Source: UBA2357 sp046295975 (GTDB lineage Bacteria > Pseudomonadota > Gammaproteobacteria > Burkholderiales > Rhodocyclaceae). Taken from it: DNA of 64,000 bases. Of the stretch, positions 28,264-37,821 are shown in pieces. Position 1 is the stretch's first letter; the number at the start of each line of letters is the position of its first letter. The notes under the pieces were generated by a model. It worked only from the letters and a program-made list of their open reading frames with translations. It searched no databases and was not told the DNA's origin. Both the position numbers and the translations under genes were made by a program. Location of the stretch: positions 62,001 to 126,000 of the forward strand of contig JBKBMG010000002.1 of the NCBI GenBank assembly GCA_046295975.1. The letters run 5' to 3'.

Positions 28264-28815
28264 ATGGCGCTCAAATCCACCGTATTCCGTCTCTCGCTGA
28301 CCGTTTCGGATCTTGATCGCAACCACTACGCGGACTACGATCTGACGCTCGCACGGCATCCGTCGGAGACGGACGAGCGCATGATGGTTCGCGTGCTCAC
28401 CTTCGCGCTGCATGCGTGCCAGGATTTGCGCTTTGGGCGGGGGCTGTCCACCGATGACGAGCCGGCGCTGTGGGAGGTCGATCCGACGGGGCAGGTGATG
28501 ACCTGGATCGAGGTGGGACTGCCTGACGAAGATCGTATCCGCAAGGCGTGCTCGCGCGCGCGGCGTACCGTGGTCGTTGCGTACGGCGGGCGGGCGGTTG
28601 ACGTTTGGTGGCAGCAACTCGCGGGCAAGCTTGAGCGACACGAGCGCCTGACCGTGATCAGGCTGCCGGAGGCTGCGAGCGCAGGCATGTGTGGGCTGGT
28701 CGAACGCAGCATGAGGCTTACATGCACTATCCAGGATGGCACGCTGTGGCTGTCGTCAGACGCGCTGTCCGTCGAAATCGCAATGTTGGTCCTGAAGCCC
28801 GGTATCGCGGGCTGA
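28264..28815 (+). CDS. yaeQ: YaeQ family protein
   Basis: A 183-residue protein starting MALKSTVFRLSLTVSDLDRN, with HYADYDLTLARHPSETDERM (about 21-40), the standard YaeQ beginning. The fold is PD-(D/E)XK-like; an early claim linked YaeQ to haemolysin transcription via RfaH, but the function is unsettled. The ATG at 28264 fits the family start, although the frame is open upstream through the tRNA. Confidence 0.94.
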   Translation: MALKSTVFRLSLTVSDLDRNHYADYDLTLARHPSETDERMMVRVLTFALHACQDLRFGRGLSTDDEPALWEVDPTGQVMTWIEVGLPDEDRIRKACSRARRTVVVAYGGRAVDVWWQQLAGKLERHERLTVIRLPEAASAGMCGLVERSMRLTCTIQDGTLWLSSDALSVEIAMLVLKPGIAG

Positions 28816-29135
28816 AACACGACACACCTGAGCGCCTGACGACCAGCGCCGGTGCAGCCACGCTGTGAGTCCGATGGTCCCGTCTTCAGCGTGTTGCAGC
28901 GCGTAGACGACGCGCTCTGCGTCGCGAACAACCCGGGCATGGCCGTAACCTGCACCGCAGCGACATGCGCCACGCCACGCCTGTCGGCGTACCGTTTCGC
29001 ACAGATGGTCGGCAAGCAGACGCGCCCGCTCGATTCCGGCCGCCGCGCGGCATACGCGATCGCGTGCCGAGGCGCTGGCATTCAGGCGACGCTTTCGGGG
29101 CGGCGAACGGACTGATTCCCACCAGATGCCGAGAC
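28816..29135. other. Non-coding or decayed stretch between yaeQ and a MITE-like element
   Basis: About 320 bases of high GC with several open frames on both strands but no recognisable protein, ribosome site or RNA structure. One minus-strand frame (to about 29349) runs through the MITE-like element as well and is therefore unlikely to be an intact gene. It could be a gene remnant. Confidence 0.5.
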
Positions 29136-29381
29136 ATGATCCTAGAAACCTCAGTTGGACGTGTCCGAGTGTGCGTCTGGGGCGTCGTCTGGGCAAGGCG
29201 CGACGACGCGGCATGGTTGTTCCCTGCAAGGAGGAGCAACGCAGCCAGGCGGCGCACCAGGCGTGCAATCGGGCCCGTAGCGGACTCACCCATTGGGTGA
29301 CCGTAGTCGAAGCTGTGTAGCCCACGCTTTGTAAGGCACTCAAGATCATCGAGAGCGGTCAACTGAGGTTTCTAGGATGAT
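29136..29381. mobile_element. MITE-like element with 17-bp TIRs and 5-bp target duplication
   Basis: Perfect terminal inverted repeats CCTAGAAACCTCAGTTG (29141-29157) and its reverse complement (29360-29376) enclose about 200 bases without a transposase domain. The direct repeat ATGAT flanks both ends (29136-29140 and 29377-29381), as expected for a target-site duplication. The element proper is 236 bp, a typical size for a non-autonomous MITE. The parent IS family was not identified. Confidence 0.75.
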
Positions 29382-29412
29382 AGGTCAACCTTCGTCAGAA
29401 CCGTTTCTGTCC

Positions 29413-29441
29413 TTGACGGCAGCGCGCGCGCCTTCTAGAAT
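29413..29441 (+). promoter_or_regulatory. Sigma-70 promoter of the tRNA-Val(CAC) pair
   Basis: TTGACG (29413-29418), a 17-base spacer and TAGAAT (29436-29441). Transcription start is expected near 29448, about 11 bases before the first tRNA. Confidence 0.75.
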
Positions 29442-29458
29442 TGCCGCTCTTTGCAGTT

Positions 29459-29533
29459 GGGCGGTTAGCTCAGCGGTAGAGCACTGCCTTCACACGGCAG
29501 GGGTCACTGGTTCGATCCCAGTACCGCCCACCA
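29459..29533 (+). tRNA. tRNA-Val (anticodon CAC), copy 1
   Basis: A 75-nt cloverleaf. GGGCGGT pairs with ACCGCCC, the anticodon stem CTGCC/GGCAG encloses loop TTCACAC with anticodon CAC, and the 3' CCA is encoded. Confidence 0.97.
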
Positions 29534-29559
29534 CTCGCAAAGATGCCGCATTGCCCATT

Positions 29560-29634
29560 GGGCGGTTAGCTCAGCGGTAGAGCACTGCCTTCACACGGCA
29601 GGGGTCACTGGTTCGATCCCAGTACCGCCCACCA
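29560..29634 (+). tRNA. tRNA-Val (anticodon CAC), copy 2
   Basis: Identical in sequence to the copy 26 bases upstream. It shares that copy's promoter and is followed by an intrinsic terminator. Confidence 0.97.
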
Positions 29635-29640
29635 GTCATC

Positions 29641-29670
29641 AAGCCCCCGGCGTATGCTGTGGGGCTTTTT
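29641..29670 (+). terminator. Intrinsic terminator after the tRNA-Val pair
   Basis: AAGCCCC (29641-29647) pairs with GGGGCTT (29661-29667), and the T-run continues to 29670. The loop is 13 nt. Confidence 0.8.
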
Positions 29671-29730
29671 GGTTTCAGGCGCCGCATGGTTCGCCGCGCG
29701 GCTCGAGAAACGATCCGGAGTGAATATCAG

Positions 29731-31128
29731 ATGCCGTCCCAAGTCCGCACGCGATTCGCCCCCAGTCCCACCGGCTTTCTCCACATTGGCGGTGCGCGTA
29801 CCGCCTTGTTCGCATGGGCCTACGCGCGCAGGCACACAGGGGTGTTCGTGTTGCGCATCGAGGACACCGATGTGGCGCGCTCGACACCGGAAGCAGTGCT
29901 GGCGATTCTCGACGGCATGCGCTGGCTTGGGCTGGACGCGGACGAAGGGCCGTTCTACCAGATGCAACGCATGGATCGCTACAAGCAGGTGATCCAGCAG
30001 ATGCTTGCCGCTGGCACCGCATACCATTGCTATACCACGCCCGAGGAACTCGATGCGCTGCGCGAGGCGCAACGGGCGCGCGGGGAGAAGCCGCGCTACG
30101 ACGGTCGCTGGCGGCCCGAGCCCGGCAAAACCCTGCCAACGCCGCCCGAGGGTGTACAGCCGGCGGTGCGTTTTCGCAACCCAGTCGATGGTGTCGTGGC
30201 CTGGAACGACCAAGTCAAGGGGCGGGTGGAGTTTGCCAACAGCGAGCTTGACGACTTCATCATCGCGCGGGCGGATGGAACGCCGACATATAATTTCTGC
30301 GTGGTCGTGGACGACTGGGACATGGGTATTACCCACGTCATTCGGGGAGACGATCACGTCAACAACACGCCTAGACAGATCAACGTGCTTCGAGCGCTTG
30401 GCGCGACGGTTCCGGAGTACGCCCATCTGTCTATGATTCTCGGCGACGACGGGACCAAGCTGTCCAAGCGCCACGGGGCGGTGAGTGTGATGCAGTACGC
30501 CGAGGACGGCTATTTGCCCGAGGCGGTCATCAACTATCTGGCGCGACTCGGCTGGAGTCACGGTGACGACGAGATCTTCAGCCGGGAGCAGTTCGTCGAG
30601 TGGTTCGATCTCGACCACATCACCCCGTCCGCAGCGCAGTTCAACACCGAGAAGCTCAACTGGCTCAACGCGCACTACATCAAGCAGTGCGATGACGTAC
30701 GTCTTGCCGCCGAGGTGGCGGGGCGGTTGGCGCATCGCGGCGTGAATCCCGAGTCCGGTCTGGCGTTGGAGGCCGTGGTGGCCTTGTACAAGGACCGGGT
30801 TTCGAACCTCAACGAATTGGCCGATGCGGTCGAGTTGTTCGTCGTCGAGATACATCCTGCAGCGGAGGTCGTGGGGCAGCACCTGACCGAATCGGCTCGC
30901 GCAGCGCTGTCCGGTCTGCGCAAGCGGCTGGAAGCCGCGTCGTGGGAAAAGGCCGCGCTGGGTCAGGCGATCAAGGAGACGATGGCGGAGTTCGGTTTGA
31001 AGATGCCGCAGGTCGCCATACCCCTGCGGGTGGCACTGCTCGGGGTAACCCAGACGCCCTCTATCGATGCCGTCCTGGAAGTAATGGGGCGCGAGGCGGT
31101 CCTGCATCGCCTCGACCGATACCTTTGA
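29731..31128 (+). CDS. gltX: Glutamate--tRNA ligase
   Basis: Class I aminoacyl-tRNA synthetase of 465 residues. The HIGH motif appears as PSPTGFLHIGGAR (about 10-22) and KMSKS as KLSKRHGA (about 245). RIEDTD near 46 and VIRGDDH near 204 are also typical. The frame is open to 29659, but MPSQVRTRFAPSPTG at 29731 is the family start. It lies downstream of the tRNA terminator, so it should have its own promoter. Confidence 0.97.
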   Translation: MPSQVRTRFAPSPTGFLHIGGARTALFAWAYARRHTGVFVLRIEDTDVARSTPEAVLAILDGMRWLGLDADEGPFYQMQRMDRYKQVIQQMLAAGTAYHCYTTPEELDALREAQRARGEKPRYDGRWRPEPGKTLPTPPEGVQPAVRFRNPVDGVVAWNDQVKGRVEFANSELDDFIIARADGTPTYNFCVVVDDWDMGITHVIRGDDHVNNTPRQINVLRALGATVPEYAHLSMILGDDGTKLSKRHGAVSVMQYAEDGYLPEAVINYLARLGWSHGDDEIFSREQFVEWFDLDHITPSAAQFNTEKLNWLNAHYIKQCDDVRLAAEVAGRLAHRGVNPESGLALEAVVALYKDRVSNLNELADAVELFVVEIHPAAEVVGQHLTESARAALSGLRKRLEAASWEKAALGQAIKETMAEFGLKMPQVAIPLRVALLGVTQTPSIDAVLEVMGREAVLHRLDRYL

Positions 31129-31184
31129 GTCGGGCGAGCGGCTGAGTCCGTTCTGAGCCCGTATTCGTCGGGCCAGCCGCTCGC

Positions 31185-31496
31185 TCAGCGAACGAACTTC
31201 TCCGGGCGCAGCACGCCCACGTCGGCGACGAAGGTCACCATGGCGTAGTGGCGGAAGTACTTTTCCTCGACGTGCCGGGTGATCGCCAGCGAGGTCGTGG
31301 CGTCGCACAGAATTTCCATGCGGATGCTGCTGTCGGCGTCCCAGGCGCCACTGCGACTACCGTGGCTGCCGCGTCCGCGCACATCGGCCACGGTGTAGCC
31401 GTGCGCACCCAGTGCCATGACATCCTTGGCCAGCGGGCCTTCCAAGGCCTCTTCGGCGATGATCACCACGAGTTTGCAGGGATGAGTGTTGGGCAT
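31185..31496 (-). CDS. PII-like signalling protein, SbtB type
   Basis: A 103-residue PII-fold protein. The N terminus CKLVVIIAEEALEGPLAKDV, the loop VRGRGSHGSRSGAWDADSSI and MEILCDATTS resemble SbtB, the cAMP/adenylate-binding partner of the bicarbonate transporter SbtA. It is too divergent to be GlnB/GlnK and has no uridylylated T-loop Tyr motif. It ends at LRPEKFVR and lacks the Cys-containing C-terminal extension known from some cyanobacterial SbtB. Only one base separates it from the upstream sbtA-like gene, so the two are an operon. Confidence 0.88.
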   Translation of the reverse strand: MPNTHPCKLVVIIAEEALEGPLAKDVMALGAHGYTVADVRGRGSHGSRSGAWDADSSIRMEILCDATTSLAITRHVEEKYFRHYAMVTFVADVGVLRPEKFVR

Positions 31497-31497
31497 G

Positions 31498-32436
31498 TCA
31501 GGCTCCGTGGATCAGTCCCACGATACGATGGTACAGCGGGATGCCGAGCAGAATGTTGAACGGGAAGGTCACCACCAGCGCGGCGCTGATCGATAGCCCG
31601 GGGTTGGCCTCGGGCACGGCAATCCGCATCGCTGCCGGCGCCGCGATGTAGGATGCGCTGGCCGCAAGCGTGGCGAGGAGCAGCGTACCGCCGGCGGACA
31701 GTCCGATGAGCGCTCCAAAGACCGTCCCGATCACCGCCGATACGATCGGCATTGCAACTGCAAAGCCCACCAGAAAGGCGCCACTGCTGCGCAGCGCGGC
31801 GGCCTGTCCCGCCGCTACCAGTCCCATCTCAAGCAGGAACAGGCACAACACACCCTTGAACAGTTCGAAAAAGAACGGTTCCAGCGGTGCCAGGCCCGTG
31901 GGGCCGGCGGCCCAGCCGATGAGTAGCCCACCGCCCAGCAAAACCATGCTCTTGCCGAGAAAGATCTCGTGCATCAGTGGTCCCCATTTGATCGTGCGCA
32001 GCTCGCCACCCATGCGGGCGAGCAGGATGCCGACCGCGATGCCAGGCATTTCCAGCAGCACGAGGAACAAGGGTAGGTAGGCTTCGTAGGGAATGTCGCG
32101 AGCCAGCAGGTAGTCCACGGCGACGGCGAAGGTCACCACGCTGACCGAGCCATAGTGGCCGGCGATGGCCGCAGCGTTGTAGCGATCCAGGCGGCCGAGC
32201 CTGTGAAGCAGGGGAAAGGCGATCAAGGGAATGATCACGCCCAGCGTCATGACGGCGAGGGCCTGCGGCAGGACTTGCAAGGGATCCTGCCGCGCCAACT
32301 CCATGCCACCTTTGAGTCCGATGGCGATCAGCAGGTAGATGGACAGGGCTTCGTAAAGCTGACCGGGAATCTTGAGATCCGAGCGGGCGAGACGGGCGGC
32401 GAATCCGAGCAGGAAGAATAGGGGGATAGCGTCCAT
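31498..32436 (-). CDS. Sodium-dependent bicarbonate transport family permease (SbtA)
   Basis: Polytopic membrane protein of 312 residues, starting MDAIPLFFLLGFAARLARSD. LKIPGQLYEALSIYLLIAIG and LKGG follow, the typical SbtA/DUF897 opening. The cyanobacterial family is a high-affinity sodium/bicarbonate symporter. The frame is open upstream to 32730, but the ATG at 32436 begins the conserved part. Pairing with an SbtB-like gene supports the call. Actual substrate here is inferred. Confidence 0.88.
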   Translation of the reverse strand: MDAIPLFFLLGFAARLARSDLKIPGQLYEALSIYLLIAIGLKGGMELARQDPLQVLPQALAVMTLGVIIPLIAFPLLHRLGRLDRYNAAAIAGHYGSVSVVTFAVAVDYLLARDIPYEAYLPLFLVLLEMPGIAVGILLARMGGELRTIKWGPLMHEIFLGKSMVLLGGGLLIGWAAGPTGLAPLEPFFFELFKGVLCLFLLEMGLVAAGQAAALRSSGAFLVGFAVAMPIVSAVIGTVFGALIGLSAGGTLLLATLAASASYIAAPAAMRIAVPEANPGLSISAALVVTFPFNILLGIPLYHRIVGLIHGA

Positions 32437-32530
32437 GGTGGCTGGCGACAGGCGGTAGGGGCGGAAGGCACCCGGGCGGGAACCGATTATCGTCGAATCC
32501 GGCCCGTTCCGGGCAGGGTTCTGGCGATGC

Positions 32531-34450
32531 TCATGCTTCGCTGCGAACCTGACGCGCAGGCCGCAGAAGGTAGCGTGCCGGGTCGATGGCATCGACGAGG
32601 TCGCGTTCAAGCGGAAGCGGCTCCCCCGCCAACTGACTTGCCAGTGTTTCGGCCACAAGCGCAGCCCACACCAGACCGCGAGCGCCGAAGCCTGAAACCG
32701 CATACAGCCCCGCCTCGCGTGCAATCGCATGCAAGGGCGTATGGCGCTCGACCGGCGCTTCCCGGGGCACTGGCCCCACCATAGGCAGGCGATCGGGTGA
32801 GGCAGGGCGGAAGCCGACGCGGCCGCCCAACTCGCCCGCGTTCAGGCCGTCGGCGTAACCTGGCAGCACGAAGTCCAGCTTGGCGAGGTTTTCCTGCTGA
32901 TCGGCGAGACGCAGTTCAGTATCGTCGTCGTCCACCGTGAAGGTCGCGCCGGCACAGCGCAGGCCGTCGACTTCCGGGCTGACGTAGCCGAGCCGGCACA
33001 CCACAACCCGCGGCGCGCTACCGGATTGCGCCGGAAGATGGGCAACCTGGCCACGGGCGCTGCGCACCGGCAGGGCTGCGGCGACCGGATGGCTGCCGAT
33101 GCCGACACCGTTGGCAAGAATCATGGTAGTGGAGGCCGCGATCAACTCGCCGGCGGCGTCAAGTGCGCACCAGCGTCCGTCACGCCGTGCGATTTCGGCG
33201 ACGTGGCGCTGCATATGCAGTCGGATGCGTTGCGGCCACGCGGCGAGGTTGGCGGCACACAGACTGGGCGGCTGCACCCAGGCGGCGCCCGGAAACCACC
33301 AGCCACCGATGTCCAGCGGCCATTCCGCGATTTCGGACGCTTCCCGACGATCGACGAAGCGAGCGAAGTCGTCCGGAAATTCATGAGCGGCGACGATGGC
33401 CCGCTGTTTCTCCAGGTGCGAGGGGTCGCGGGCAAGATGCAGGGCGCCGCAGGCGTGCCAGCGGACGCCATGGCCGGCGGCTTCCAGGCGTTGCAGATGG
33501 TGGATGCCGTACAGGCTGCCAGCGCGGGTGAGCCGCGCCAAACGGTTGTCGTCGAGGCTGGGCAGCGGCCGCAGTACGCCGGCAAGGTTACCCGAGGCGC
33601 CGGCACCAGGCCGATCGGCGCTGTCCACGACGTCTATCTGCCATCCGCGTTCGGCGAGCCGGTTGGCGATGCTGCTGCCGGCCAGCCCGGCGCCTATCAC
33701 CACCGCGTGGCGGGTGCTGGCCAAGAAATCATCGGCGGTGCGCGACACATCATGTCCGCTGTACTGGGCATACAGCATCTCCCGCTTGACACCGAAACCG
33801 GGGCGCTTCTCGCAGGAAAACCCTGCATCCGAGAGCGCGCGCCGCACCGCTCCGCTGACCGACCAGGTCGCCAGCGACGCGCCGGGCGCGGCAAGGCGCG
33901 CGAGTTCCTTGAACAACGGCTCGGACCACATGTCGGGGTTGCACGCGGGCGAGAAGCCGTCGAGGTAAAAGGCGTCGGCGGTTGCGTCCAGCTGGCGCAA
34001 CGTCGTCACCGCGTCACCAAACAGCAGGGTCAGGACAACCGCGCCGCCTGCAAGGTGGAGACGGTGAAAGCCGGCGGTCAGTGTGGGCCAGGCCGCCCGG
34101 AGTTCGGCCGAGAACGCAGCGAGGGTGGGATGGTGGGCGTGCAGGACGGCGAGATCCGCAGCGGAGAACGGGTGGAGCTCGGTGGAGACGTAGTGCAGAC
34201 GTTCGCAGCGGCCGGGGTCGGCGTGCCAGGCGGCCCAGGTCGCGAGAAAATTGAGCCCTTGACCAAACCCGGTCTCGACCACGGTAAAGCGTTGCCTGCC
34301 GCGCCAGCGTTCACACAGGCGGTTTCCCTCTATGAACACGTGGTGGGCCTGGGCAAGCCCTCCCTGATGAGTGTGATAGACGTCGCCGTAGCGTGTCGAA
34401 TACGGCGTGCCGTCATCACGGAACGCGAGGTGGGCGGGTTGCAGCGGCAT
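32531..34450 (-). CDS. mnmC: Bifunctional tRNA mnm5s2U34 methyltransferase/FAD oxidoreductase MnmC
   Basis: Final steps of wobble uridine modification: the FAD domain removes the carboxymethyl group, and the methyltransferase domain then makes mnm5s2U. The 639 residues have the methyltransferase first (about 1-235, VETGFGQGLNFLATWAAW, FYLDGFSPACNPDMW). The DAO-type FAD domain follows (from about 250, VIGAGLAGSSIANRLAERGW, GASGNLAGVLRPLPS). Both domains are complete. It is encoded 46 bases after lysS on the same strand. Confidence 0.95.
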   Translation of the reverse strand: MPLQPAHLAFRDDGTPYSTRYGDVYHTHQGGLAQAHHVFIEGNRLCERWRGRQRFTVVETGFGQGLNFLATWAAWHADPGRCERLHYVSTELHPFSAADLAVLHAHHPTLAAFSAELRAAWPTLTAGFHRLHLAGGAVVLTLLFGDAVTTLRQLDATADAFYLDGFSPACNPDMWSEPLFKELARLAAPGASLATWSVSGAVRRALSDAGFSCEKRPGFGVKREMLYAQYSGHDVSRTADDFLASTRHAVVIGAGLAGSSIANRLAERGWQIDVVDSADRPGAGASGNLAGVLRPLPSLDDNRLARLTRAGSLYGIHHLQRLEAAGHGVRWHACGALHLARDPSHLEKQRAIVAAHEFPDDFARFVDRREASEIAEWPLDIGGWWFPGAAWVQPPSLCAANLAAWPQRIRLHMQRHVAEIARRDGRWCALDAAGELIAASTTMILANGVGIGSHPVAAALPVRSARGQVAHLPAQSGSAPRVVVCRLGYVSPEVDGLRCAGATFTVDDDDTELRLADQQENLAKLDFVLPGYADGLNAGELGGRVGFRPASPDRLPMVGPVPREAPVERHTPLHAIAREAGLYAVSGFGARGLVWAALVAETLASQLAGEPLPLERDLVDAIDPARYLLRPARQVRSEA

Positions 34451-34496
34451 GTCGGATACGCTCGCGGCGGAATGGCGCCGCGAGCGGGGTCGGCAG

Positions 34497-36002
<1,506 letters not shown>

Positions 36003-36168
36003 TGGTGAAGTCGGAAGTCTGGCTGGAGGCGTAATCTAGCATTTTCTCATGGGCCTACCGGCGGGGCAAATGCATGAGGTTGACGCGGAGCGGGAGCGCC
36101 GTTTGAGGCAGCGTCAATCCGATCAACGGTCTATAGAGAAGAGGGCATGCGGTGAGAGGATTTTCGTT

Positions 36169-36185
36169 TGCACCAATATGGTGCC
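36169..36185 (+). promoter_or_regulatory. NtrC-like binding site upstream of aapJQMP
   Basis: TGCACC-AATAT-GGTGCC matches the NtrC consensus TGCACC-N5-GGTGCA in 11 of 12 defined bases. It lies 210 bp upstream of the sigma-54 promoter, a normal enhancer distance. A second half site, GGTGCG (36201-36206), starts exactly 21 bp after the first GGTGCC, two helical turns away. Confidence 0.7.
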
Positions 36186-36394
36186 AGCGAGTTTCGGACT
36201 GGTGCGCGGTTGGTGGCGCGCGCCCGGTGGATGTGTCTTGCGATGGACAACAGAGGAAGGGCAAGGGCTGACAAGGCTGACCTGTGGATACCACGTACAC
36301 CGCATCCAGGTGTCTGCCGAATCATTGGCTTTTCGCCATTTGTCTGGCGAGAAACCGGCTGGAAACCTCTGTTTCGGACGGGGCGCAAAAAATC

Positions 36395-36410
36395 TGGCAC
36401 GTATTGTGCA
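36395..36410 (+). promoter_or_regulatory. Sigma-54 promoter of aapJQMP
   Basis: TGGCACG-TATT-GTGCA differs from the consensus TGGCACG-N4-TTGCW at one position. The essential GG and GC doublets are exactly 10 bp apart and a pyrimidine precedes the motif. Transcription should start near 36422. Confidence 0.75.
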
Positions 36411-36704
36411 GTGCGGGATCATCGGCAATCGTTTGTCGTGAATGGGAATTCGCTGAAACCTAGGGTTTACCCGCTGTGGGGTATCCCTAAGTGTCGGTGC
36501 CTCGGCGATGGCGCTATCGTCCGTCGCAACTGACAGAGGCGGGTGCCGCCGTGGCCCAGGGCCTTCAAGGCCTGCCCGACGGGGGCGACTCGAGTCGGTT
36601 TCGGTAAGCCCTGTGCAGTGAGCGGCGCGCGGAAGGTTGGAGATGCCGGCCGCGCGCCTGAGTGAAGTGCTATCTAAGTCGTACTTTCTATGGAGTTTTG
36701 CCAG

Positions 36705-37730
36705 ATGAGTAAGAAAATCAAGGCACTGGTTGCAGGCGTGGCTGCTGCGGCGGCAATGGCGGCGGCGGGAACCGCGTCCGCCCAGACGCTGGATACGGTC
36801 AAACAGCGTGGTCATGTGCTGTGCGGCGTGTCGGACGGCCTGCCTGGCTTCTCGCTGCCTGACGAGCGCGCCAACTGGACCGGACTCGACGTTGACACCT
36901 GCCGCGGTATCGCCGCTGCGGTTTTCGGCGACCCGACCAAGGTGCAATTCCGTGCGCTGAACGCCCGCGAGCGCTTCACTGCGCTGCAGTCCGGCGAAGT
37001 CGACGTGCTCTCGCGCAACACCACCTGGACCCTGACCCGCGATGCGTCCCTCGGTCTGAACTTCGCCGGCGTCAACTACTATGACGGTCAAGGCTTCATG
37101 GTTCGCAGCTCGCTCGGCGTGAATAGCGCCAAGGAACTGGATGGCGCGACCGTCTGCATCCAGGCTGGTACCACCACGGAGCTCAACCTCGCCGACTACT
37201 TCCGTGCCAACGGCATGAAGTATGATGCACTGGTGTTCGACACCTCCGATCAGACCGTTCAGGGCTTCGAAAGCAATCGCTGCGACGTGCTGACCTCCGA
37301 CATCTCCCAGCTCGCTGCGCTGCGCAGCAAGCTCAGCGATCCTTCCTCCGCCGTGCTGCTGGCTGAGCTGATCTCCAAGGAGCCGCTCGGTCCGCTGGTA
37401 CGTCAGGGTGACGATCAGTGGTTCAACATCGTCAAGTGGTCGCTGTACGCTCAGCTGAACGCCGAAGAACTGGGTGTGACGCAAGCCAACGTCGACGAAA
37501 TGAAGGGTTCGGACAACCCCGAGATCCAGCGTCTGCTCGGCACGGGCGGCGATTTCGGTCAGCATCTGGGCCTGAGTGCCGAGTGGGCTTACAACATCGT
37601 CAAGGGCGTGGGCAACTACGAAGAGATGTTCGAGCGCAACGTTGGCCCCAACACCCCGCTGGGTCTGCCGCGCGGCATGAACGCGCTGTGGAACAAGGGT
37701 GGCGTGATGTACGCGCCGCCGGTCCGCTGA
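36705..37730 (+). CDS. aapJ: Amino-acid ABC transporter substrate-binding protein (AapJ type)
   Basis: Periplasmic binding protein of the general L-amino-acid importer family, 341 residues. The signal peptide is cleaved after ASA (residue 26). The mature part starts QTLDTVKQRGHVLCGVSDGL, and the AapJ-type landmarks GLDVDTCRGIAAAVFGD, RNTTWTLTRDASLGLNF and GVGNYEEMFERNVG are present. The ATG at 36705 follows TGGAG by 9 bases and begins a normal signal peptide, so the earlier ATG at 36690 is less likely. It is the first gene of aapJQMP, behind the sigma-54/NtrC region. Confidence 0.95.
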   Translation: MSKKIKALVAGVAAAAAMAAAGTASAQTLDTVKQRGHVLCGVSDGLPGFSLPDERANWTGLDVDTCRGIAAAVFGDPTKVQFRALNARERFTALQSGEVDVLSRNTTWTLTRDASLGLNFAGVNYYDGQGFMVRSSLGVNSAKELDGATVCIQAGTTTELNLADYFRANGMKYDALVFDTSDQTVQGFESNRCDVLTSDISQLAALRSKLSDPSSAVLLAELISKEPLGPLVRQGDDQWFNIVKWSLYAQLNAEELGVTQANVDEMKGSDNPEIQRLLGTGGDFGQHLGLSAEWAYNIVKGVGNYEEMFERNVGPNTPLGLPRGMNALWNKGGVMYAPPVR

Positions 37731-37749
37731 TCGGGTGATTGGGCGAAGG

Positions 37750-37798
37750 GCCGGCCGCAGTCTGGGCCGGCTCTTCTTATTGAACCCCCCAGGGGGTT
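37750..37798 (+). repeat. Intercistronic hairpins between aapJ and aapQ
   Basis: Two stems lie in the 91-base gap: GCCGGCC/GGCCGGC (37750-37756 with 37765-37771), followed by a T-rich stretch, and GAACCCC.../GGGGTTC around 37782-37798. Such structures after a binding-protein gene usually stabilise its mRNA or partly terminate, giving excess binding protein over permease. Confidence 0.55.
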
Positions 37799-37821
37799 CC
37801 AAGCTGTCAGGAACGAATCAA

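Larger units (their letters stand above)
36003..36704. other. Regulatory intergenic region between lysS and aapJ
   Basis: About 700 bases without a convincing gene. It contains an NtrC-like site and a sigma-54 promoter (listed separately) that read toward aapJ. About 295 bases lie between that promoter and the start codon. The lysS promoter must also be here but was not located. Confidence 0.7.

Noticed and set aside
28852..29349. Small open frames on both strands around the MITE-like element
   Set aside because: They run across the element boundary, overlap each other and show no domain, so none is supported as a gene.
36123..37802. Long antisense open frame across aapJ and its upstream region
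   Set aside because: Shadow of aapJ; the part outside it covers the NtrC and sigma-54 sites and has no protein features.
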